64,000 nucleotides of DNA from Clostridium aestuarii (GTDB lineage: Bacteria > Bacillota > Clostridia > Clostridiales > Clostridiaceae). Location of the stretch: positions 255,500 through 319,499 of the forward strand of contig NZ_JAPQER010000001.1 in NCBI RefSeq assembly GCF_026735135.1. Direction: 5' to 3'. Both the position numbers and the translations under genes were made by a program. Below the pieces are notes generated by a model. It was not told the DNA's origin. It worked only from the letters and a program-made list of their open reading frames with translations, and ran no database searches. Below, one piece after another: positions 55,485 to 64,000 of this stretch (within the stretch, counting starts at the first letter, position 1; each line of letters opens with the position of its first letter).

Positions 55485-56690
55485 TTAGTAACTTGGATGG
55501 AGACCATCCCAAACAATTCTTGTATAATTTTCTTTATCTGTATCCCCTTCAGTTGAAATACAGAGAATTTTTGAATCTCGATCCAGCTTTAACTGCTCTC
55601 TCAGATAACTTAAACTTTGGTTTTGCATTACTTCCGCTATAAATCCAAGAGTTACTGCTCCACTCTCTCCAGATATGACTTTCTTATCATCTGCCAAAGG
55701 ATTGCCAAGTACTCGCATTCCCTTCGCTGCAATGTAATCCGGTATAGACACAAAGTTATCTGCATACTCATTAAGCACGTTCCAACCTATTGTACAAGGT
55801 TCTCCACAAGCAAGTCCTGCCATTATGGTATCCATATCACCTGTTACCATATGTAAACTACCATCTTTAGCTTCTGCAGTTTTAAAAATACAATCCGCTT
55901 TATTAGGCTCAACAATAGTAATTATAGGTCGATCTTGCTTTGCGTAATAATCAGTAAAAAATCCAGTAATGGCTCCTGCCATAGCACCTACTCCAGCCTG
56001 TAGAAAAATATGTGTAGGATTTTCGTCTTTTAATTGTTCGATTATTTCATATCCCATGGTTGTATATCCTTCCATAATCCAACCTGGAATACTTTCATAA
56101 CCCTCCCAAGCAGTATCTTGCACTAAAACCCAGCCATACTTTTCTGCATTAGCATTTGCCAAACGTACAGTATCATCATAATTTAAATCTGTAATAGAAG
56201 CATCTGCGCCAAGTGCTTTAATATTATTCAATCTTTCTATTGAGCTTCCTTTAGGCATATATACTACACTTTTATAGCCCAGTCTATTGGCTGTCCAAGC
56301 GATACCTCTTCCATGGTTACCATCTGTAGCAGTTACAAAAGTAATTTCTCCAAGCCTATTCTTGATTTCATCACTTGTCATTTTTTCATAGGAAAGGTCT
56401 GCAATATCCATTCCCAGTTTATTTGCAATATATTTACCAACACAATAGCTTCCACCTAATCCCTTAAATGCATTAAGTCCAAATCTATAACTCTCATCTT
56501 TTACATATATATTCTTAACACCTAAATACTTAGAAAGTTCATTTAATTCTGCCAAAGGTGTAACTGAATATCCTGGAAAACTCTTATGAAATGCATTTAC
56601 TTTTTTTGCGTTTTCTATTCCAAACTGCTCCACAGAATATTCTTCTTTTTTATCTCTATTATATTGTACAGATTTTATACACTCATTCAT
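55485..56690 (-). CDS. dpaL: Diaminopropionate ammonia-lyase
   Basis: This 401-residue PLP enzyme cleaves 2,3-diaminopropionate to pyruvate and two ammonia. The PLP lysine lies in RFGLNAFKGLGGSY, the phosphate-binding loop in ATDGNHGRG, and the catalytic segment in MAGLACGEPCTIGWNVL. It is full length for the YgeX/DpaL family. It is the last gene of a four-gene operon: symporter, M20 hydrolase, RidA, DpaL. RidA next door would clear the reactive enamine/imine intermediate that such lyases release. ATG is preceded by GGAGATAGCGT. Confidence 0.94.
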   Translation of the reverse strand: MNECIKSVQYNRDKKEEYSVEQFGIENAKKVNAFHKSFPGYSVTPLAELNELSKYLGVKNIYVKDESYRFGLNAFKGLGGSYCVGKYIANKLGMDIADLSYEKMTSDEIKNRLGEITFVTATDGNHGRGIAWTANRLGYKSVVYMPKGSSIERLNNIKALGADASITDLNYDDTVRLANANAEKYGWVLVQDTAWEGYESIPGWIMEGYTTMGYEIIEQLKDENPTHIFLQAGVGAMAGAITGFFTDYYAKQDRPIITIVEPNKADCIFKTAEAKDGSLHMVTGDMDTIMAGLACGEPCTIGWNVLNEYADNFVSIPDYIAAKGMRVLGNPLADDKKVISGESGAVTLGFIAEVMQNQSLSYLREQLKLDRDSKILCISTEGDTDKENYTRIVWDGLHPSY

Positions 56691-56755
56691 ACGCTATCTC
56701 CTCTTAACACAATTTTCTTAATTCAATTCTACTATAATGTTTATTCTACTTATAT

Positions 56756-57136
56756 TTAACCAATTACTGCAATTGCTTCAATTTCTACAAGCGCATTTTT
56801 AGGTAGTTCTGCAACCTGATATGCTGCTCTTGATGGACAATCTCCTGTAAAATAGGAAGCATAGACTTCATTCATCGCAGCAAAATCAGAAATGTTTTTC
56901 AAAAGCACAGTAGTCTTTACGATATTTGTCATATTTGCGCCTGCTTGCTCTAATATTGATTTTATATTTTCTAAAGACTGCTTTGTTTGACTAATGATGT
57001 CGTCACCTGCAAATTCACCTGTTGAAGGGTTTATAGGTAATTGACCTGAAACATAAATTGTATTACCTGCTTGTATTGCCTGTGAGTAAGGGCCGATTGC
57101 TGCTGGTGCACCTTTAGTCTCGATTCTTTTTTTCAT
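56756..57136 (-). CDS. ridA: RidA-family enamine/imine deaminase
   Basis: This 126-residue trimeric chorismate-mutase-like protein has the substrate Arg in [12 protein letters not shown] and the ending [10 protein letters not shown]. The start [20 protein letters not shown] is also standard. RidA hydrolyses 2-aminoacrylate and related imines to ketoacids. It is placed directly between dpaL (65 nt) and the M20 gene (43 nt), which fits detoxification of dehydroalanine-type intermediates from the lyase. Confidence 0.93.
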   Translation of the reverse strand: MKKRIETKGAPAAIGPYSQAIQAGNTIYVSGQLPINPSTGEFAGDDIISQTKQSLENIKSILEQAGANMTNIVKTTVLLKNISDFAAMNEVYASYFTGDCPSRAAYQVAELPKNALVEIEAIAVIG

Positions 57137-57179
57137 AATTTCATTTTCCTCTCTTTTATAAATTAATATTTTTCTAATA

Positions 57180-58343
57180 TTACTGTGGAAGTCGCACTTT
57201 GATTAGTTCTGCAAAGAACTCTGCCCCAATCTCTAATACATCGTCATTATAATCATACATAGAATTGTGAAGGGGAGTATTTTCAGAAGCAATAGCACTT
57301 TTTCCACTTCCAAGGAATACAAAACATCCCGGAACATGTGTTAAAAAAGTCCCAAAATCTTCAGAAGCCATCCATGGTTCACAATTTGCATTGACTTTAT
57401 CTTCTCCCACAATATTTTTGCCAGCTGTTGCAACAATATTTACACATTTTTCCCAATTAACAGTAGGCGCAAATTCATGCGTATATTCAAATTCACAATC
57501 TGCTCCATTCATCTTACAAATGCCTTCACAAATACTTCTCATTCTCGTTTCAATTAGTTCCTGAATTTCAACTGTGCAGCTTCTAGTATCTCCTAAAATT
57601 TCTACATTAGAAGGAATCGCATTATGAACACCATCTGTATGCAATTCAGTACAAGAAACCACCACTTGTTGTAACGGATTTACATTACGTGATGCTATAG
57701 TTTGCAATCCAAGTATAATCTGCGAAGCAGTCACAAGTGGATCAATTCCGATATGTGGGCTAGAGGCATGAGAACCTTTTCCATTAATGCGAATTACAAA
57801 ATTATCCTCACTAGCCATAATCCCTCCCGGACGCGTATGTATTGTTCCTTCTGGAATAAATGGCGCATTGTGCAATCCATATATTTCATCAATTGGATAT
57901 TCTTCAAATATTCCATCATCAATCATTGCTTGCGAACCTTTTCCTGGCTCTTCTGCTGGTTGGAAAATAAATCTAACTGTACCATTAAAATTCTTTCTTT
58001 CCACAAGCAATCGAGCTGCTCCTAACAAGGTTGCAGTATGTCCATCATGTCCACAAGCATGCATTTTCCCATGATTCTTTGATGCGTAAAGAAGTTCTCC
58101 CTTTTCAAGCATATTGATAGCATCCATATCAGCCCTAAGTCCAATTACTTCTTCTCCATCTCCAACTTTAAGACTTGCTACAACACCGGTACCACCAATA
58201 TTTTTATGAACTTCAAGACCCATATCAGTAAGCACTTTGGCTATATATTCTGATGTATTCTTTTCTTCAAATGCACTTTCAGGATGCATATGAAAATATT
58301 GTCTCCATTCTTTAAGTTGATTAGCAAAATCAATATTCTTCAT
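57180..58343 (-). CDS. M20-family amidohydrolase (N-acyl amino acid hydrolase type)
   Basis: This protein has about 387 residues from ATG at 58343, behind AAGAGGG; an upstream in-frame ATG at 58388 is less likely. It is a two-zinc peptidase-fold hydrolase: [32 protein letters not shown] (catalytic Glu) and HNAPF. The C-terminal His is in [12 protein letters not shown]. The group includes hippurate hydrolases and N-acetyl-diaminopimelate or N-acyl-amino-acid deacylases. In this operon it may free 2,3-diaminopropionate or another amino acid from an N-acyl or peptide form. That substrate link is inference. Confidence 0.9.
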   Translation of the reverse strand: MKNIDFANQLKEWRQYFHMHPESAFEEKNTSEYIAKVLTDMGLEVHKNIGGTGVVASLKVGDGEEVIGLRADMDAINMLEKGELLYASKNHGKMHACGHDGHTATLLGAARLLVERKNFNGTVRFIFQPAEEPGKGSQAMIDDGIFEEYPIDEIYGLHNAPFIPEGTIHTRPGGIMASEDNFVIRINGKGSHASSPHIGIDPLVTASQIILGLQTIASRNVNPLQQVVVSCTELHTDGVHNAIPSNVEILGDTRSCTVEIQELIETRMRSICEGICKMNGADCEFEYTHEFAPTVNWEKCVNIVATAGKNIVGEDKVNANCEPWMASEDFGTFLTHVPGCFVFLGSGKSAIASENTPLHNSMYDYNDDVLEIGAEFFAELIKVRLPQ

Positions 58344-58420
58344 AAATTTACCCTCTTTCATTTTAATTATCTCATTACATTCAGACATAAATACTTAAAT
58401 ATAGCAACCATTCTTGTCAT

Positions 58421-58459
58421 ACTAGGATTTTTATGCTAATTTTGCATAAAAATCCTAGT
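58421..58459. other. Perfect 16-bp inverted repeat between operon genes
   Basis: ACTAGGATTTTTATGC and its exact complement are separated by 7 nt. It sits in the 178-nt gap between the symporter and M20 genes. There is no U-tract, so it is more likely an RNA processing or stabilising hairpin than a terminator. Confidence 0.6.
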
Positions 58460-58521
58460 TCTTCATTCACTCGATTGCTAGTTGTGCAATTTGTGTGCAA
58501 TCATTTTTGACTATGAGAGAC

Positions 58522-59919
58522 TCAAGACTCAATAGTAACATCCAATTTTGTTATATCGGTATTTTTATCCCATTCTGGTTCTTCTTTTCCTTGTTTTAGT
58601 TGATTAACATAATCATTAAATGTATAATGCACGTATTTAAATAACTTGAATAAAGCTATTAAATTTACAAATACAATCAATGCAACTATTATATCTATAA
58701 GCCCCCAAATTACTGCAAGTGGCGCCACGCAACTGATTCCAAGTATGATTGCAGTTACTATTCTGTATATCCAAATTGGAGTTTTAGATTTCTCTTTGAA
58801 AATGTACCTTATGTTTGTTTCCCCGTAAAACAAATCCGCTAAAAGCGTAGTGAATCCAAACATAAACATAGCACCAAATACAATCCATTTTCCTAATGGT
58901 CCCATTGCAACACCAAAAGATTCCTGAAGAAGGTGTATTCCCACTTTATCGGTTGATAGAACACCCGTCAATATAATTGCAAATGCGGTACAAGAACATA
59001 TAATTATTGTCGTAATAAATGTACCCATCATTGCCAACAGCGCTTGCTCAACAGGATGCTTAACATCTGCAGATGCGTGCATTGTACCTGCTGTACCATT
59101 ACCTGCATCATTTGAAAATAGACCTCTTGCAGTTCCGTTACGGAAAGCTTGCATAACAGTATGACCCACTACACCACCAAGTGCCGCTTGAGGTTTAAAT
59201 GCACTTTTTATGATTAATGCGAATACGGAAGGTAACGCATTAATATTTATGATTATTATATATAGTACTACTGCAGTATATGCAAGTGCCATAAAAGGAA
59301 CTATACGTGAAGAGACATCTGCAAGCCTTTTTACTCCACCCACAATAACTAACCCAGTTAAAGCTATAACTACAATCCCTGGGATTATAGGATTCACATC
59401 AACAACTCCCGAGAATGCATTGGCTATTGAATTAGTCTGAAGAGATGCAATAAATATACCTATTCCAAATACATATAACAAAGCCATCGTTATAGCCAAA
59501 GGTTTGCTTTTTAGTCCCTTTTCTATATAATAGGCCGCTCCTCCTCTGTATGTACCATCTTCTTGTTTCTCTCTAAACAACTGACCCAAAACAACCTCTG
59601 CAAAAGTTATTACCATACCAAATACTGCCGTAACCCACATCCAAAAGACAGCACCAGGACCACCTGCAACTAGTGCACTTGCCACGCCAACTAAGCTACC
59701 TGTTCCTACTTGACTTCCTACTGCCGCACACAAGGTACCAAATCCGGATACCCCTCCGTCTTTACCTTTGACGCTTCTTTTCATGACTCCCATGGCGTGT
59801 TTGAAATATTTAAGCTGTGGAACCCCCAATCGTAAAGAATAATATAGCCCCGTTCCAAGTAATAGGTACCCAATAACTGAACCCCATAAATAGTCACTAA
59901 TTTTAACAATCAAATCCAT
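58522..59919 (-). CDS. Sodium:alanine symporter family (AgcS) transporter
   Basis: This protein has about 465 residues from ATG at 59919, behind GGAGGGAAAC; an in-frame start at 59940 precedes that site. It has about 11 helices with the AgcS signatures SQVGTGSLVGVASALVAGGP, GGAAYYIEKGL, TARGLFSNDAGNGTAG and FGFTTLLADLFYGE. It imports a small neutral amino acid with Na+. It is first in the operon with the M20 hydrolase, RidA and DpaL, so the cargo may be diaminopropionate, serine/alanine or an N-acyl form. Confidence 0.92.
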   Translation of the reverse strand: MDLIVKISDYLWGSVIGYLLLGTGLYYSLRLGVPQLKYFKHAMGVMKRSVKGKDGGVSGFGTLCAAVGSQVGTGSLVGVASALVAGGPGAVFWMWVTAVFGMVITFAEVVLGQLFREKQEDGTYRGGAAYYIEKGLKSKPLAITMALLYVFGIGIFIASLQTNSIANAFSGVVDVNPIIPGIVVIALTGLVIVGGVKRLADVSSRIVPFMALAYTAVVLYIIIININALPSVFALIIKSAFKPQAALGGVVGHTVMQAFRNGTARGLFSNDAGNGTAGTMHASADVKHPVEQALLAMMGTFITTIIICSCTAFAIILTGVLSTDKVGIHLLQESFGVAMGPLGKWIVFGAMFMFGFTTLLADLFYGETNIRYIFKEKSKTPIWIYRIVTAIILGISCVAPLAVIWGLIDIIVALIVFVNLIALFKLFKYVHYTFNDYVNQLKQGKEEPEWDKNTDITKLDVTIES

Positions 59920-59957
59920 ATAATGTTTCCCTCCATTCATTTTACTTTTTAAGTTAT

Positions 59958-60100
59958 TTATGACTTATGTGTTAATCTATCGATCATTGCCGCCGTCATA
60001 ACAGGATCTTTAAATATTTCATCCCATCTTTCAAAGGAAAGATTTGTAGTTATTATTGTAGATTTTCTACCAGTTCTTAGCGATGGATATGTGAAAAGTA
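59958..60100 (-). pseudogene. IS21-family IstB remnant, C-terminal end
   Basis: The frame reads RKSTIITTNLSFERWDEIFK then DPVMTAAMIDRLTHKS and a stop, the characteristic end of the IstB ATPase. The Walker motifs are missing, so it is a relic. Confidence 0.8.
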
Positions 60101-60149
60101 GCTAGAACATTTTCTAAACTTTTTCACCAATTAATTCAATAAACTCTAC

Positions 60150-60420
60150 AAAATCCTTCGGATTTCAGGTATAATGTTTATGGTATATTGTTTGAAGCTT
60201 GGGATTCATTTGATGCATTGCAGTGCTTGAATGAAGTACTCCAGGCTTCTTTTCCTTTATCTAGCTTTTCACTAATGTATCTATTTACAGTAGAATAGCT
60301 TATATCATATCCTTTCTATTATTTTTTCAGTTAAAATCCTTTTGATTCTATTACTAGAATTATACTTAGGTGCTGATACAATGTTTTTGATAATTTCAAT
60401 TATTTTACTAGTGTAATTTT
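60150..60420 (-). pseudogene. IS21-family IstA remnant
   Basis: Broken frames include ISYSTVNRYISEKL near 60285-60310, which resembles the N-terminal helix-turn-helix of IstA. Surrounding frames are disrupted. It belongs with the IstB scrap, as in the istA-istB order. Confidence 0.5.
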
Positions 60421-60564
60421 AGATTAGCATAAATAGGTTTTTGAAAAATATTGCGTATTACAGTAATAGATCTTCAAATCTAATACTATAATTAACTAAA
60501 TAAAAGTACAAAAATTCTATCCATCTTCTCTATTTTACAAAACCTTCCCCCCTTCTTGTTCTTA

Positions 60565-60597
60565 ATTATATATTAATGTATAATACTAATATATAAT
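60565..60597. promoter_or_regulatory. Palindrome upstream of the AraC-type gene
   Basis: ATTATATATTA and TAATATATAAT flank 11 nt, about 40 nt before the regulator's start. It may be a promoter or operator. Its AT-only arms make chance more likely than usual. Confidence 0.4.
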
Positions 60598-60636
60598 ACA
60601 GTTGATTATTTTTTGTAAATATATTGAGGTGAGCTC

Positions 60637-61575
60637 ATGTTAGAAAAAAAGCTAAGAATTGATTCTGAAAAAAGAGAACTACCTGTACATATACATCAAG
60701 GGTTTCCTATAGGAATTATAACAAGTCAATTTACAGAAGATACTTATGATTATGTAAACTGGCATTGGCACGAAGAAATCCAATATAATGTTGTACTAAA
60801 CGGTACATTTTGTTTTCATGTTGCTAATAAGGAATTCATAATAGGCAAAGGGGACGGTATTTTTATAAATACACAGCATATACATATGGCTGAAGCAAAA
60901 GAACCCGACTCTTCCTATTTATTTGTATATTTTCATCCAAGTTTATTAACTAATCAAAAAGACAGTTATTTATATAAAACTTATATATCATCACTATTGT
61001 CCGATAATTCTGCCAGTTCGCTATTGTTGCATCAAGAAATCGATAACGATAAAAAAGTAATCGATTTCATACTGGAAGTAAAGTCGCTTTATGATGAAAA
61101 AAACAAGGGATATGAGCTGGATATTTTATCTTCTCTCATACAGTTATGGAAATATACAATATCTTGTGCTAATGAAAAATGCCTAATAACCGACCGTAAT
61201 GATTTGTTTACAAACGATCGTCTTAAAAAAATTTTTTCTTATATAAATGAAAATTATGCAACACAATTCACATTAGAAGACATATCAGACCACATCAATT
61301 TAAGTAGAAGTCACTGCTGCCGTTTTTTCAAAAATTGCGTAGGACAAAATTTATTTCAATATATTATAAACTTTAGAATAAATAAAAGCATTGAGCTACT
61401 AATCAATACCAATAAGAGCATTGCCAATATCGCTTATGAGGTTGGATTTAATAGCCAAAGCTATTTTACAAAATGTTTCACTGCGATAAAAAACAAAACT
61501 CCAAATAATATTAGAAATGAATTTAAAAACAAGAAACTGGAAAAAGAATATCTAATAAAGATTGGTAATAATTAG
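60637..61575 (+). CDS. AraC-family regulator with cupin sensor domain
   Basis: This 312-residue protein has an N-terminal cupin (about 20-110; HWHEEIQYNVVLNGTFCFHV) and a C-terminal double helix-turn-helix. The first is in FTLEDISDHINLSRSHCC, the second in SIANIAYEVGFNSQSYF followed by KCFTAIKNKTPNN. ATG follows TGAGGTGAGCTC. It lies divergent from the AgcS/M20/RidA/DpaL operon, with IS21 scraps in between, and is the obvious candidate activator. The ligand is probably an amino acid or derivative; this is inference. Confidence 0.88.
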   Translation: MLEKKLRIDSEKRELPVHIHQGFPIGIITSQFTEDTYDYVNWHWHEEIQYNVVLNGTFCFHVANKEFIIGKGDGIFINTQHIHMAEAKEPDSSYLFVYFHPSLLTNQKDSYLYKTYISSLLSDNSASSLLLHQEIDNDKKVIDFILEVKSLYDEKNKGYELDILSSLIQLWKYTISCANEKCLITDRNDLFTNDRLKKIFSYINENYATQFTLEDISDHINLSRSHCCRFFKNCVGQNLFQYIINFRINKSIELLINTNKSIANIAYEVGFNSQSYFTKCFTAIKNKTPNNIRNEFKNKKLEKEYLIKIGNN

Positions 61576-61687
61576 TTTTTGTTCTTATCAGTATCATATC
61601 CCAAGAAATGCTGTAAGCGTAAAAAAATCTCCGTATTTATTTTTAAAAATCCATTTTATAAACTAAATCCAGTAGTAAGCAACAGTG

Positions 61688-62335
61688 AAGTGCTCCCTTT
61701 TAAGTAGACACGGTTTAAAAATACCTGTTAAAATCTACTTAAAGGGAGTGTTTTTTATGACAACAAAAATGTTAATTATCCAATTGAAATAAAATTACAA
61801 GCTATACTGATCTAGAAGTAAAAATATTAAATGTTTATAATAATTCTAAAAAAGTATATGGCTATAGAAGAATTAGGGTTGCACTTTTTCGTGAATTCAA
61901 TTTAGTAGTTAATCATAAGAAGGTCTTAGGATTAATGAGAAAGTTAGGAATTAAATCTGTAATTAGAAAACGTAAATTTAAATATAGCAAACCTAAAGGG
62001 ATAGAATCTGGTGGTATAAAAAGAAACATTATTAATAGAGATTTTAATGCAAGTAAACATACTGAAAAGTGGGCTACAGATATTACATATCTGTTTTATG
62101 GTGATGGTAGAAAGAAAGCCTATCTTTAAGCTATAAAAGACTTATATAATAATGAAATAGTTGCTTATAAAGTTTCCAAATCGTTAGAATTGACCTTTGT
62201 ATTAGATACTATAAATCAAGCTATTAACAGTAAAGGAAAAAGCTTAGAGGGTCTAATTATTCATAGTGATCAAGGTTTTCATTATACTTCAAAAGAATAT
62301 CAACATATTTTAGCCAAAAATTAAATAACCGCACA
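61688..62335 (+). pseudogene. IS3-family (IS150-like) transposase remnant
   Basis: A left-end-like inverted repeat (CTCCCTTTTAAGTAGAC and CTACTTAAAGGGAG, 61698-61752) leads into degenerate orfB. Visible pieces are KKVYGYRRIRVALF, EKWATDITYLF (first catalytic Asp), a TAA stop at about 62128, then LEGLIIHSDQGFHYTS (second Asp). The sequence ends before the catalytic Glu, where it is joined to a yqfO fragment. It is dead. Confidence 0.85.
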
Positions 62336-62431
62336 CCAAGTGAGTGCCCCTATCTCATTAAGCTTTTTTCTTAATTCTTTTAAATATTCTTCTGGAATAA
62401 AAGTTTCTATTTTAAAAACATTAAACTGCAT
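62336..62431 (-). pseudogene. N-terminal fragment of a YqfO-type gene
   Basis: The first 31 codons (MQFNVFKIETFIPEEYLKEL then RKKLNEIGAL) remain and match the gene at 54145. The rest is replaced by the IS3 remnant. The upstream repeat is kept. Confidence 0.88.
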
Positions 62432-62660
62432 AATATATATTCCTTTCTATAATACATTTTTGTATAATTCTAAAATTACATATCTACATTCAGAATTTTT
62501 AATTATGAAATTTCCTCTATATTTTACCACTACTATACCTCTTTAAAAATATATTTTTCTTAACAAAACATCATCATTACAAAACTGTAAGTTTAAAACT
62601 CTAAAATGTAATCTAGATGAATGGTTGATATTCTCCCTATTATATATAATTAAATTACAA
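62432..62660. repeat. Upstream region of the yqfO unit, copy 2
   Basis: It is nearly identical to 54146-54375. Here it still leads to the 56-residue ORF on the other side, showing the original order: yqfO, divergent promoter region, small ORF. Confidence 0.85.
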
Positions 62661-62703
62661 AGTGAAGTTAAGAAATTAAAAATAAATTATAGAGGTGATT
62701 TTA

Positions 62704-62874
62704 ATGAAAATATTAAAAAAGTTTTGCGATAGATTATTCAAAAATACTGAGGAAAATGAAGTATCAATAATAGATACTTTAGAGGAAATAAAAGATAAGC
62801 TTGATAATGATGAAAAATACAATTTAGCAGCATCAGAAGCTCTTATAAATATGCAAAATATGTTTAGTATATAA
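62704..62874 (+). CDS. 56-residue small protein, copy 2 of a family
   Basis: ATG at 62704 follows AGAGGTG. The product starts MKILKKFCDRLFKNTEENE and ends AASEALINMQNMFSI, with three residue differences from copy 1. It is followed at once by a recurrent-family hairpin. The function is unknown. Confidence 0.72.
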   Translation: MKILKKFCDRLFKNTEENEVSIIDTLEEIKDKLDNDEKYNLAASEALINMQNMFSI

Positions 62875-62876
62875 AT

Positions 62877-62920
62877 AAAACTTCATAAGAATCTTTATTC
62901 TAAAGTTCTTAAGAAGTTTT
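62877..62920. terminator. Hairpin of the recurrent family
   Basis: AAAACTTCATAAGAATC pairs with AGTTCTTAAGAAGTTTT. It sits between the small ORF and the convergent 89-residue gene. Confidence 0.75.
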
Positions 62921-62949
62921 GTTGGTAAATACTAAAATTCTTTAATTTC

Positions 62950-63219
62950 TTATTTATTCTTTTCTACAATATAATCATGCTTCATACTAAACTCACAATA
63001 TGAATCTTTATAGTTTCTGGTAAGTTTATAACAAAATATTTTATCAAATGAGGTTTCTAATAAATATTTACTTTCATTAATCAAATTATAAAAAGCTTGT
63101 TTCTTATTTTCTCCATAAGCAATACCTATAACCTGTAAATTTTCTATATCTGGAACATCACATTCTGAATTTGGTTGATATGTATACCCTTCATCTGTTA
63201 GAAATATATAGTTCTCCAT
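62950..63219 (-). CDS. Unrecognised 89-residue protein
   Basis: It starts MENYIFLTDEGYTYQPNSEC and contains VIGIAYGENKKQAFYNLI and FDKIFCYKLTRNYKD. It is a small alpha/beta candidate with no membrane segment. ATG follows AGAGGAGGAC, a strong site. A piece like its 3' end occurs near 53553-53585, so the gene was part of the repeated unit. The function is unknown. Confidence 0.7.
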   Translation of the reverse strand: MENYIFLTDEGYTYQPNSECDVPDIENLQVIGIAYGENKKQAFYNLINESKYLLETSFDKIFCYKLTRNYKDSYCEFSMKHDYIVEKNK

Positions 63220-63334
63220 AAAAGTCCTCCTCTAAAATAAGTGATCTGATCTTATCACGAAGAACAATATATTTCAAATTTAGCTTTTACTTCTTTATAT
63301 CTTATATTATAAAATTTTTATATTTAAATAAATA

Positions 63335-64000
63335 TTAAAGATATTTATTTAAATATTCCATAAACAACTTCTCAAGTTCTTCTTTTTCAATCGTCGGTGA
63401 AATTACAACTGGATAACTTTTATTAAACTCAAAAATAATTCTTCTTCCTACTCTTTCATCTTTACCTAAATCATCTTTATTCTTAATTTTTGATTTTAAT
63501 ATTTTAGATAAATTATTGTCATTTACTATATCAAGTATATTTATTAAAAACTTATCATTTCTAAATATCTCATATTTTATAATATAGTTATACAAATCTA
63601 AATTTTTAACTATTAACCTAAAATATTTATTTTTTTCTTCCTGGCACTCAACATTATCTGTAATATATTCAGCTGCCAATACACATTTATATACATAATT
63701 TTCCCAATCAAATTTCTTAATTACAATATTCTTAAAATTTTTATGGCTTTCTTTAATCTGCAGATATTGATTTAATAAATATTCTCTTTTATTTACACAA
63801 AATAATGAATGCCAAAATATTTCATTAAAATGTATATCTCTATCAGTTTTGATATAATATTTTGATATTACATCAAAAGCTTGTTTATATATCTTAAACC
63901 TTTCATTTTCACCTTTAGTAGTATTTAAATATATAGGGAAATCTGGAGCCTCATCAATATATACAACTTCTCCTGAAAAATATTCTTCGTTACTTTCTAT
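63335..64000 (-). CDS. Unrecognised protein, cut by window edge
   Basis: The frame is open from the right edge to TAA at 63335, giving at least 221 residues with no start in the window. It has EIFWHSLFCVNKREYLLNQY and FDWENYVYKCVLAAEYITDN, then a basic region and an acidic C-terminal helix (EKEELEKLFMEYLNKYL). It is mostly helical, and no signal or membrane segment is seen. An internal ATG is not needed. I do not recognise the family. Confidence 0.7.
   Translation of the reverse strand: MESNEEYFSGEVVYIDEAPDFPIYLNTTKGENERFKIYKQAFDVISKYYIKTDRDIHFNEIFWHSLFCVNKREYLLNQYLQIKESHKNFKNIVIKKFDWENYVYKCVLAAEYITDNVECQEEKNKYFRLIVKNLDLYNYIIKYEIFRNDKFLINILDIVNDNNLSKILKSKIKNKDDLGKDERVGRRIIFEFNKSYPVVISPTIEKEELEKLFMEYLNKYL

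Noticed and set aside
61698..61752. Terminator after the AraC gene
   Set aside because: The inverted repeat is continuous with the IS3 remnant and reads better as an element end. It is also about 120 nt beyond the gene.
1..64000. CRISPR array
   Set aside because: No regularly spaced direct repeats with unique spacers were found. All repeats seen are dispersed hairpins or unit copies.
1..64000. tRNA or rRNA genes
   Set aside because: No GTTCRANYC-type T arm in a cloverleaf context and no GC-rich rRNA segments were noticed.

Overview
The window looks like chromosome from a low-G+C, anaerobic, spore-forming Firmicute, most likely a Clostridium sensu stricto species. The base composition is strongly AT-rich, Shine-Dalgarno sites are strong, a small acid-soluble spore protein gene (tlp) is present, and the metabolism is fermentative (CoA-transferase, lysine 2,3-aminomutase, diaminopropionate lyase). 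No rRNA, tRNA, CRISPR array, replication origin or intact prophage was seen. The species call is inference.

Layout. 1-2.5 kb: a MarR regulator, a lipoprotein HlyD adaptor and an ABC-2 permease cut by the left edge form an export operon. 2.6-9.7 kb: a 1867-residue DUF11-repeat surface-type protein and two unknown genes that overlap by 4 nt. 9.9-19.5 kb: housekeeping and scavenging genes (two hydrolases, DEAD-type helicase, GH3 hexosaminidase, amidohydrolase, YqeY, a lipoprotein nucleosidase behind a guanine riboswitch, Tlp, a pseudouridine synthase, an aldo/keto reductase). 19.5-25.8 kb: a sensor diguanylate cyclase divergent from a secreted repeat protein. 25.9-28 kb: ablA-ablB for N-acetyl-beta-lysine. 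28.2-32.8 kb: a Bce-type module of permease, ATPase, kinase and regulator. 32.9-35.8 kb: PadR and a flavodoxin/SCP2/membrane fusion that share one operator type. 35.8-43.4 kb: accessory-looking genes (MutT-type Nudix, a DUF6414-like protein, a PLD/helicase/DUF3427 protein, an anion permease, a hydrolase, a small Trp-rich protein).

43.6-53.3 kb: purine salvage (adenine deaminase, a guanine-deaminase-like amidohydrolase, an NCS2 permease), interleaved with a nitroreductase, a CoA-transferase/enoyl-CoA hydratase pair and a cupin. Adenine deaminase and the permease are each preceded by a nearly identical 336-bp leader holding a guanine-type riboswitch and terminator. With the nucleosidase at 15.4 kb, the window has three purine-riboswitch units that could act together: release of bases from nucleosides outside the cell, uptake, then deamination.

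53.4-64 kb: a recombination-worn region with repeated pieces of one unit (a YqfO-type gene, a 56-residue small ORF, a recurrent hairpin) and remnants of IS91, IS21 and IS3 elements. Set within it is an intact operon for 2,3-diaminopropionate or amino-acid use (AgcS symporter, M20 peptidase, RidA, DpaL) divergent from an AraC regulator. The right edge cuts an unrecognised gene.
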